This document shows, one piece after another, positions 57,653-64,000 of a stretch of 64,000 nucleotides of DNA. The position numbers and the translations under genes are program-made. This DNA is from Limnohabitans sp. T6-20 (GTDB taxonomy: Bacteria; Pseudomonadota; Gammaproteobacteria; Burkholderiales; Burkholderiaceae_C). Each line of letters opens with the position of its first letter. Position 1 is the stretch's first letter. The notes under the pieces were generated by a model. It was not told where the DNA came from and did not search any database. It saw only the letters and a list, made by a program, of their open reading frames with translations. The stretch spans positions 248,001 through 312,000 of the forward strand of contig NZ_NERW01000003.1 of the NCBI RefSeq assembly GCF_003063505.1, in the 5' to 3' direction.

Positions 57653-58597
57653 ATGAAATCCATCACCCGCCAAGAGTGGTACGGCGCACTGGTTGCAGTG
57701 CTTGTATTGGGCGTTTTGCTCACCTTCGCCTCACCCTACTTTCTGACCACCGGCAACCTGTCCAACATCCTGGTGCAGGCCTCGGTGATCGCCTTGCTCG
57801 CGGGTGGACAAACTTTTGTGATCCTGACGGGTGGCGTGGACCTGGCCGTGGGTGCCCTCACGGCACTGGCCGGTGCGGTGGCCGGTCACATGATGATCAA
57901 AATGGGCGTTGACCCTTACCTGGCCATGCCGGCTGCGCTGGCCATCGGTGCGGCGGTGGGCCTGTTCAACGGCTACCTGGTGGCCTTCGTCGGCATTCCG
58001 GCTTTCATCGTCACGCTGGGTGGGCTGACGCTGTGGCGCGGTCTGGCGTTTGATCTCACGGGCGGTTTTGACAATGCGGGCCTGCCCGACCCCTTCCCCT
58101 TCATCGGCTACGGTGATGTGCTGGGCGTGCCCATGCCCACGCTGATCACTGGCCTCTTCTTTGTCGTCATGGCCTTCGTGCTGTCGAGCACCAAGATCGG
58201 CCGTTATGTGTACGCCATGGGCTCCAACGAAATGGGCGCACGCCAGGTGGGCATCAACATCCGCTGGTACAAGCTGGGCGTTTATGTGATTTCAGGCCTC
58301 TGCTGCGCGCTGGCCGCCATTGTGCTGATGGCCCGCATGGATTCTTCGAGCGGCAAGATGGCGCAAATGTTTGAGCTGGACGCGATCGCCGCCGTGATTT
58401 TGGGCGGCACCTCTTTGTTTGGCGGGCGCGGTAGCATCTGGGGCAGTTTGCTGGGCGCGGTGCTGATCACCATGATCCGCAACGGCATGAACCTGATGGA
58501 AGTCTCGCAATTCAAGCAAATGATGGCCATCGGTGCCGTTGTCATTGTGGCCGTCTGGATTGACGTGGTGCGCCGCAAGCACTTGCTCAAGAAATAA
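57653..58597 (+). CDS. sugar ABC transporter permease (FrcC/RbsC-like)
   Basis: 314 residues, eight to ten hydrophobic segments (BPD_transp_2 fold). Motifs: GGQTFVILTGGVDLAVGAL in the first half, AMGSNEMGARQVGINIRWYK (the coupling-helix EAA-like loop) and AVILGGTSLFGGRGSIWGSL near the end. Works with the binding protein upstream and the ATPase in the opposite arm. Confidence 0.94.
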   Translation: MKSITRQEWYGALVAVLVLGVLLTFASPYFLTTGNLSNILVQASVIALLAGGQTFVILTGGVDLAVGALTALAGAVAGHMMIKMGVDPYLAMPAALAIGAAVGLFNGYLVAFVGIPAFIVTLGGLTLWRGLAFDLTGGFDNAGLPDPFPFIGYGDVLGVPMPTLITGLFFVVMAFVLSSTKIGRYVYAMGSNEMGARQVGINIRWYKLGVYVISGLCCALAAIVLMARMDSSSGKMAQMFELDAIAAVILGGTSLFGGRGSIWGSLLGAVLITMIRNGMNLMEVSQFKQMMAIGAVVIVAVWIDVVRRKHLLKK

Positions 58598-58612
58598 GTA
58601 CCACCCGCTGAT

Positions 58613-59551
58613 ATGACCACGCCAATTTTTGTATTGGGCGAAGCCCTGATGGACTGCATTGCCCAGCCCGACGGGCGGCTCTTGCCGCTCATGGGCGGCA
58701 GCCCTTTCAACATGACCCGCGCTGCCGCCCTGCGCGGGGCCCGCGTGGCTTACCTCAACCCCTTGTCTACCGACCTGTTTGGACAGGGCATGGCCCAGCT
58801 GCTGCAAAAAGACGGCGTGTCATTGCCGGGCGGCAGCTCGCGTCTGCCCACCTCACTGGCCGTGGTGCAAGTGACCGACGGGCAACCGAGCTACGGTTTT
58901 TACCGCGAAGGCATTGCCGACCGCGACTACAGCGTGGACGGCATCGTGGCCTTGCTGCGCCAGCAAGAGCGGCCAGGCATTTTGCACACCGGCTCGCTGC
59001 TGCTCATCCCGCCCGAGCACAACAAAATCGTGGCCATCCTGAAAGCCGCCCGCGAGCTGGGCTGGACCATCAGCGTGGACATCAACCTGCGCCCCAAAGT
59101 GGCGGGGGATCTCGCGCAATACGTGCAAGCCCTGCGCGACATCATCGCCCTGACCGACTGGCTCAAAGCCAGCGACGAAGACTTGGAGACCATGGGTTTT
59201 GCAAAAGTCGCCATCGGCGAATCGGCGCGTCTGGTGCGCGAGCTGCGCGCGGGAGCGCCAGCAGGCGCTTTGAGTCGGGTGGCCCTGACCTTTGGCGGCG
59301 AAGGCGCTTACCTCGACATCGAAGGCCAGCACCACAGCCTGCCAGTGCCCCGCATCACCATGGCCGACACCGTGGGCGCCGGCGACACCTTCTGGGGCAA
59401 CACCCTGGCCGACTGGGCCTTGCTAGCCGACGATGCCGCTGCCCGCGTGGCTTCGACGCTGGAACACGCGATGAAAGCTGCGGCGATCAACTGCACCCGG
59501 CAGGGCTGTCAGCCGCCGAGCTGGGCGGAAGTGCAAAGTTTTCAGGGCTGA
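58613..59551 (+). CDS. PfkB-family sugar kinase (fructokinase-like)
   Basis: 312 residues. Ribokinase-fold signatures: GEALMDCIAQPDG, GGSPFNMTRAAALRGA, DINLRPKVA, KASDEDLETMG and the catalytic DTVGAGDTFWGN with Asp as base. Phosphorylates the imported sugar; the GGSPFN motif and GEALMD start favour a fructokinase-like role. Third gene of the plus-strand arm, 15 bp after the permease. Confidence 0.9.
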   Translation: MTTPIFVLGEALMDCIAQPDGRLLPLMGGSPFNMTRAAALRGARVAYLNPLSTDLFGQGMAQLLQKDGVSLPGGSSRLPTSLAVVQVTDGQPSYGFYREGIADRDYSVDGIVALLRQQERPGILHTGSLLLIPPEHNKIVAILKAARELGWTISVDINLRPKVAGDLAQYVQALRDIIALTDWLKASDEDLETMGFAKVAIGESARLVRELRAGAPAGALSRVALTFGGEGAYLDIEGQHHSLPVPRITMADTVGAGDTFWGNTLADWALLADDAAARVASTLEHAMKAAAINCTRQGCQPPSWAEVQSFQG

Positions 59552-59807
59552 GGCAGGCACACAAGTCATTGGAGGGAGCGAGCCTCTGCTCACAAATGTG
59601 ATCAGCGCCACTTCAGGCATTCGGCTGCAGGGGCAGCCTCCTACAACAGGCCAGGCAAGGCTCAATGCTTTTTCCAACGTCCCTTGTGCGCCATTCCTTG
59701 TAGGAGCGAGCCCCTGCTCGCGAATCTGTGCGAACCAGAAACGCGAGATTCAAGCCCAGAAGTCACACAACCCTTCGGTCGAAGCGGCCCCACATCGCCC
59801 TCTCATA
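59552..59807. repeat. REP-like cluster between the sugar kinase and dedA
   Basis: Units: 59571-59597 forward (GCGAGC-CTCT-GCTCAC, slightly decayed), 59618-59646 reverse (GGCTGC-CCCT-GCAGCC) and 59699-59725 forward (GCGAGC-CCCT-GCTCGC). The rest of this convergent gap has no gene. Confidence 0.78.
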
Positions 59808-60446
59808 TCAAGCAGCCCTGCGGGCCTTCCAGGCGCCAAAAATCGCGATCAACCCAGGTACCAGAATGAGTGCCCAGATGATTTTGCTCAGGTGCGTCTG
59901 CACAAAAGGCAAGTTGCCAAACAGGTAGCCCGCCAGCGTCAGGCCGACCACCCAGATCACGCCGCCCACCACATTAAACAGCGTGAACTTGCTGCGCGTC
60001 ATCTCAGACACGCCCGCCACAAAGGGCACAAAGGTGCGGATGAACGGCATGAAGCGGGCCAGCACGATGGTGATGCCGCCGTACTTTTCATAAAAGGCAT
60101 TGGCTTGCAAAAAGGCCTGCCGGTTGAAAAACCGGGAGTTTTCCCACTGGAACACCTTGGGGCCAAAGTAGCGCCCAATCGTGTAATTGGTCTGGTCACC
60201 CAAAATGGCCGCCACCAGCAGCAAGCCCATGACCAGCGGCAGGCTCATCAAATCCGCCCCGCACATGGCCCCCACGATGAACAGCAGCGAATCACCCGGC
60301 AAAAACGGCATGACCACCAGCCCAGTTTCGACAAAGATGATCAGGAACAACAAGGCATACACCCAAGCCCCGTATTGCCCCACAAAGGCCTCCAGATGGC
60401 GGTCCACATGGAGGATGAAATCGACGAGTTGCAGCAAGATGTCCAT
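59808..60446 (-). CDS. DedA family membrane protein
   Basis: 212 residues from the ATG of MDILLQLVDFIL. Signatures: FVETGLVVMPFLPGDSLLF, LGDQTNYTIGRYFG, RFMPFIRTFVPFVAG and a C-terminal hydrophobic stretch ending KARRAA. DedA proteins are undecaprenyl-phosphate or phospholipid flippases needed for envelope homeostasis. The open frame upstream of this ATG reads through REP DNA and is not used. Confidence 0.93.
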   Translation of the reverse strand: MDILLQLVDFILHVDRHLEAFVGQYGAWVYALLFLIIFVETGLVVMPFLPGDSLLFIVGAMCGADLMSLPLVMGLLLVAAILGDQTNYTIGRYFGPKVFQWENSRFFNRQAFLQANAFYEKYGGITIVLARFMPFIRTFVPFVAGVSEMTRSKFTLFNVVGGVIWVVGLTLAGYLFGNLPFVQTHLSKIIWALILVPGLIAIFGAWKARRAA

Positions 60447-60489
60447 GCGCCGATTATCCCCGGCCTCACGAACGACGATGACACGGCTT

Positions 60490-60583
60490 TGTGGGAGCGA
60501 GCCCCTGCTCGCGAATGCCTGCTTGGCCACCACCTGCATTCCAGGCCATGAAAGCATTCGGCCGCAGGGGCGACCTCCCACGA
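60490..60583. repeat. REP-like pair between dedA and mutL
   Basis: 60490-60517 forward (GCGAGC-CCCT-GCTCGC) and 60554-60583 reverse (GGTCGC-CCCT-GCGGCC, one wobble pair). Lies between two divergent starts, so unlike most others it is in a promoter region. Confidence 0.8.
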
Positions 60584-60630
60584 ATACAAGGGCGCAAAAA
60601 GTCACCTGCCACAAGCCCTAAAATCAGGCG

Positions 60631-62661
60631 GTGACCTCTGAACAAAGCCCGGCTTCCGCGCGCCGCCCCATCCGCGAACTCCCCGATGAACTGATCAGCC
60701 AGATCGCCGCAGGCGAGGTGGTCGAACGCCCCGCCTCGGTCGTGCGCGAACTGGTGGACAACGCCATGGACGCAGGGGCGCAAAGCATCACGTTGCGCCT
60801 GATGGGCGGCGGCACGCGGCTGATCTCGGTGGAAGACGACGGCGGCGGCATTGCCCCGGACGAGCTGGCCACCGCCCTCAAACGCCACGCCACCAGCAAG
60901 ATCGGCAACCTCGACGAGCTGGAGTCGGTGATGACCATGGGCTTTCGGGGCGAGGCGCTGGCGGCCATCAATTCGGTGTCTGAACTCACCTTGCTCTCGC
61001 GCATGGATGGTCAGCCCACCGCCTTTGCACTGGACGGCCGCACAGGCGAGATACGCCCGGCGGCCCGCGCCGTGGGCACCACCGTGGAAGTGAAAGAGTT
61101 GTTTTTCTCCACGCCCGCCCGCCGCAAATTTTTGAAAAGCGACAGCACCGAACTGGCACATTGCATCGAGGCCGTGCGCCGCCACGCCCTGGCCCGCCCC
61201 GATGTGGGCTTTGCCATCTGGCACGAGGGCAAGCTGGTCGAGCAGTGGCGCGTACACCCCGGCACTGCTGGCCTAGAACAGCGCCTGGCCGATGTGCTGG
61301 GCGAAGAGTTTGTGGCGCAGTCCATCGCCGTCGAATACAACGCCGGGCCGCTCAAAGTCATTGGCCGCGCGGGCTTGCCAGACGCAGCCCGCTCACGCCC
61401 CGACCACCAGTTTGCTTATGTGAATGGCCGCTTTGTGCGTGACAAGGTGGTCATGCACGGGGCGCGCAGCGCCTACGAAGACGTGCTGCACGGCCACAAG
61501 CAACCGGCCTATGCGCTCTTCATGCAGATCGACCCAACGCTGGTGGATGTGAACGTGCACCCGACCAAGATCGAGGTGCGCTTTCGCGACAGCCGGGCCG
61601 TGCACCAGGCCGTCAGGCACGCACTGGAAAACGCCCTGTCCGCGCCCCGTTCGCAAAACCTGAGCGATGCACCTGCCGACCAAGCCAGCGACTTCGACCT
61701 GAAAGCGCCCGCCTCCAAAGCACTGCCCGAATCGGCCAGCTGGCAGCAAGGCGGCATGGCTTTCGAGTCACGCCCCGGCCCGTCAACCTTTTCGGCCCCG
61801 AGCTACAAACCGGCCGATTTTGTGCGCCCACGCGTGGACGGCGAGCAGGCCATGGCCGATCTGAAGGCGCTTTGGCAGCCAGCACCGCATGCCGCAGAGG
61901 CAACAGGCATGTGGGAGGCCGCCCCTGCGGCCGAAGGAAATTCGCGAGCAGGGGCAAGCGCCCACATGGAAACGGGCTCGCCTGCTGCTGACGGGTATTC
62001 GCTTGCAGGGGCAAGCTCCCACACAAATACAAACACACCTGCAACACCCCTGCCCGCAGGCGACTGGCCGCTCGGCCGCGCCGTCGCCCAGCTGCACGGC
62101 GTCTACATCTTGGCTGAAAACAAGCAAGGCCTGGTGGTGGTGGACATGCACGCCGCGCACGAACGCATCGTGTACGAGCGCCTGAAAAACCAGCTCAACA
62201 CCACCGACGGTGAAGGCCCGCGCATCGCCAGCCAGCCGCTGCTGATCCCGGCCACCTTTGCCGCCAACCCGACCGAAGTGGCCACAGCCGAAAGCTGCGC
62301 CGAGGTGCTGGCGCAACTGGGTCTGGAAATCTCACCCCTGTCGGCCAAAACCCTGGCCGTGCGTGCCGTGCCCACCAGCCTGGCGCAAGGCGATGCGGTG
62401 GAGCTGGCCCGCAGCGTGCTGGCCGAACTGGCCCAGCACGACGCCAGCACCGTGGTGCAGCGCGCCCAAAACGAGATCCTGGCGACCATGGCCTGCCATG
62501 GCGCGGTGCGCGCCAACCGCCGCCTGACACTCGACGAGATGAACGCCCTGCTGCGCCAGATGGAAGAGACCGAACGCTCCGACCAATGCAACCACGGCCG
62601 CCCGACCTGGCGTCAGATGACGATGCGGGATCTGGATGCGCTGTTCTTGCGGGGCCGGTGA
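60631..62661 (+). CDS. mutL: DNA mismatch repair protein MutL
   Basis: 676 residues, GTG start (TSEQSPASARRPIRELPDEL). The GHKL ATPase domain has ISQIAAGEVVERPASV, RELVDNAMDAGA, DDGGGIAPDEL and TMGFRGEALAAI, then FAYVNGRFVRDK. The C-terminal domain has DMHAAHERIVYE, which fits the endonuclease motif DxHA(X)2E(X)4E with Met for Gln, and CNHGRPTW. The linker at about residues 427-466 is encoded by REP-like DNA (see separate entry), making the protein longer than most MutL. The stop overlaps the next start by one base (TGATG). Confidence 0.96.
   Translation: MTSEQSPASARRPIRELPDELISQIAAGEVVERPASVVRELVDNAMDAGAQSITLRLMGGGTRLISVEDDGGGIAPDELATALKRHATSKIGNLDELESVMTMGFRGEALAAINSVSELTLLSRMDGQPTAFALDGRTGEIRPAARAVGTTVEVKELFFSTPARRKFLKSDSTELAHCIEAVRRHALARPDVGFAIWHEGKLVEQWRVHPGTAGLEQRLADVLGEEFVAQSIAVEYNAGPLKVIGRAGLPDAARSRPDHQFAYVNGRFVRDKVVMHGARSAYEDVLHGHKQPAYALFMQIDPTLVDVNVHPTKIEVRFRDSRAVHQAVRHALENALSAPRSQNLSDAPADQASDFDLKAPASKALPESASWQQGGMAFESRPGPSTFSAPSYKPADFVRPRVDGEQAMADLKALWQPAPHAAEATGMWEAAPAAEGNSRAGASAHMETGSPAADGYSLAGASSHTNTNTPATPLPAGDWPLGRAVAQLHGVYILAENKQGLVVVDMHAAHERIVYERLKNQLNTTDGEGPRIASQPLLIPATFAANPTEVATAESCAEVLAQLGLEISPLSAKTLAVRAVPTSLAQGDAVELARSVLAELAQHDASTVVQRAQNEILATMACHGAVRANRRLTLDEMNALLRQMEETERSDQCNHGRPTWRQMTMRDLDALFLRGR
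61911..62025 (+). repeat. REP-like array inside the mutL linker
   Basis: Three units inside coding sequence: 61911-61935 forward (GGCCGC-CCCT-GCGGCC, perfect), 61941-61965 reverse (hybrid stem) and 61997-62025 reverse (GCTTGC-CCCT-GCAAGC, perfect). They are read as linker residues such as WEAAPAAEGNSRAGASAH. The frame is preserved through all of them. Confidence 0.85.
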
Positions 62662-63887
62662 TGAAGGGCATGTCCCCAAAACTGATCGTCCTCATCCTGG
62701 CGCTGCTGCTCGGCCTGCAACCCGTCACCACCGACCTGTATTTGCCCGCGCTGCCCGCCATCACCCAAGGCTTTGGGGCGGGCATGGGCCAAGCCCAGCT
62801 CACCCTCACCGCGCTGCTGCTGGCCTTTGGTCTGTCGCAACTCGTTTGGGGGCCGCTGTCGGACCGCTTTGGTCGCAGGCCCATCCTGCTGTGGGGCATG
62901 GCCGCCTACACCCTCGCCTCGGTGGCCTGCGCGTTGGCACCCGACATGGCCTGGCTGATCACCGGTCGCACCGTGCAAGGCGTGGCCATGGGCGCTGGCG
63001 TCATGGCGGCACGCGCTGTGGTGCGCGATTTGTTCCAACCAGCCCAAGGGGCCACGGTCATGTCGCAAGGCCTGACGGGGTTGGGCATCATCGCCTGTGC
63101 CTGCGCGCCGCTGGGCGGCATGTTGACCGACTGGCTGGGCTGGCGCATCGCCTTGCTCATGCTCGCCGTGTTTGGCGCGGCCACCCTGGCCTTGCTGTTT
63201 TGGCGTTTTGAGGAAACCCTGGCGCGACCCGACCCCCACGCGCTGCGGGCCGGGCCACTCGTTCGCGCCAACCTCGACATCCTGCGCAACCCGGTGTTCC
63301 TCACCTGGTGCGCCCTGTCGGCAGGCTCCTATCTGGGCTTGTTCACCTTTTTGGCCAGCTCCTCGTTTGTCTTTGTCACCTTCATGGGCTACAGCAAAAC
63401 GGCCTACGGCTTTCTCATGCTGAGCATGTCGCTGTCCTACATCGTGGGCACCTTCTGGTGCCGCTGGATGCTGCGGCGCACCAGCGTGCACCGCACCGTG
63501 GGCGTGGCGGCGGTGCTGACCATCACCGGGGGCGTGAGCATGGCGGCGTTGGCCTACGCAGGAGAGGGCCAAGACTGGTACGGCGCCTGGGCCGTGATGG
63601 GGCCGATGTACGTCTTCATGCTGGGCCACGGTGTGCACCAGCCTTGCGGACAAAGTGGCGCGGTCGCGCCCTTTCCTCACCGCGCGGGCACGGCCTCAGC
63701 CTTGAATGGTTTTTTGATGATGCTGGGCGCTTTCTTTATGGGCGGCTGGCTGGGCACGCACATGAACCGCCCTGTTTTTGCCTTGGCACACGGCATCTTG
63801 CTGTGGGCCGTGTTCATCACCTTGGTGGCTTGGACCGCAGTGCAACGTCATGGCCGGCCCTTGGGCACGGCCACCCAACCCACATGA
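62661..63887 (+). CDS. Bcr/CflA-type MFS drug exporter
   Basis: 408 residues from the ATG of MKGMSPKLIVLIL; 12 membrane segments. Motifs: VTTDLYLPALPAI in helix 1, the MFS motif A-like WGPLSDRFGRRPILLWG, and TGRTVQGVAMGAGVMAARAVV (motif B region). Matches the multidrug efflux branch Bcr/CflA; substrates are unknown. Placed between mutL and miaA, and overlapping both ends (1 nt and 4 nt), so expressed with them. Confidence 0.9.
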   Translation: MKGMSPKLIVLILALLLGLQPVTTDLYLPALPAITQGFGAGMGQAQLTLTALLLAFGLSQLVWGPLSDRFGRRPILLWGMAAYTLASVACALAPDMAWLITGRTVQGVAMGAGVMAARAVVRDLFQPAQGATVMSQGLTGLGIIACACAPLGGMLTDWLGWRIALLMLAVFGAATLALLFWRFEETLARPDPHALRAGPLVRANLDILRNPVFLTWCALSAGSYLGLFTFLASSSFVFVTFMGYSKTAYGFLMLSMSLSYIVGTFWCRWMLRRTSVHRTVGVAAVLTITGGVSMAALAYAGEGQDWYGAWAVMGPMYVFMLGHGVHQPCGQSGAVAPFPHRAGTASALNGFLMMLGAFFMGGWLGTHMNRPVFALAHGILLWAVFITLVAWTAVQRHGRPLGTATQPT

Positions 63888-64000
63888 CAGTCATGACTGC
63901 CCGCAACCCCACGGACAGGCCTGTGGATGCCATCGCCATCGTAGGGCCCACCGCCAGCGGCAAAACCGCTGCCGCTTTGGCCTTGGCCGAGGCGTTGCAA
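63884..64000 (+). CDS. miaA: tRNA dimethylallyltransferase MiaA, N-terminal 39 codons
   Basis: Partial, cut by the right edge. Reads MTVMTARNPTDRPVDAIAI and then VGPTASGKTAAALALAEALQ; GPTASGKT is the MiaA P-loop. Follows mutL as in many proteobacteria, here with an MFS gene between. An internal ATG at codon 4 is an alternative start. Confidence 0.88.
   Translation, partial: MTVMTARNPTDRPVDAIAIVGPTASGKTAAALALAEALQ

Noticed and set aside
60447-60614. N-terminal extension of dedA
   Set aside because: It is translated REP DNA; the DedA fold begins at MDILLQLVDF.

Overview
The window reads as a GC-rich betaproteobacterial chromosome, most likely Burkholderiales and probably Comamonadaceae-like. 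This rests on the housekeeping gene set and order (coaBC / pyrG-kdsA-DUF1330-eno-ftsB, queG / tsaE-amiC, mutL-MFS-miaA), the FrcBCA-like sugar cassette and a Bug-family binding protein. The genus cannot be fixed from the sequence alone.

Region 1 (1-36169, minus strand) is one uninterrupted reading frame of at least 12,056 codons that runs off the left edge. It encodes a giant, modular, almost certainly secreted adhesin. From its N-terminus (right end) it holds: a BapA-type prefix domain; an Ala/Gly linker with an AAAG motif; a first alpha-helical repeat array; an island of Ig-like domains; a second, much longer helical array (about 3,000 residues, including five copies of a module spaced exactly 564 bp apart); a long Ig-like/cadherin-like stretch with five VCBS repeats and a run of near-identical 121-132 residue Ig repeats; three F5/8 type C-like sugar-binding modules; a duplicated jelly-roll-like domain; and the start of an FG-GAP propeller at the window edge. 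Its C-terminus and any type I secretion genes lie outside. An AT-rich leader of about 170 bp sits upstream of its start.

Region 2 (36.6-53 kb) is dense housekeeping DNA: coaBC facing pyrG; pyrG-kdsA-DUF1330-eno-ftsB-pnuC-NR kinase (NAD salvage) on the plus strand; yrdA-hslO; a DUF455 gene; a Bug receptor with xerD; an AEC permease; and queG opposite tsaE-amiC. It ends with a relBE-type toxin-antitoxin pair whose toxin carries a nonsense codon.

Region 3 (53.3-59.6 kb) is a sugar uptake and catabolism cassette. One arm (minus strand) carries an ABC ATPase, an RbsD/FucU mutarotase, a ROK regulator and a fructose-6-phosphate aldolase-like enzyme. The other arm (plus strand) carries the periplasmic binding protein, permease and PfkB kinase. 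A shared control region with two palindromes lies between the arms.

Region 4 (59.6-64 kb) holds dedA, mutL, a Bcr/CflA-type MFS exporter and the start of miaA. Across regions 2-4 most larger gaps carry REP-like hairpin elements with a fixed CCCT loop and covarying stems, and at least three of them lie inside the coding sequence of mutL, in its interdomain linker.
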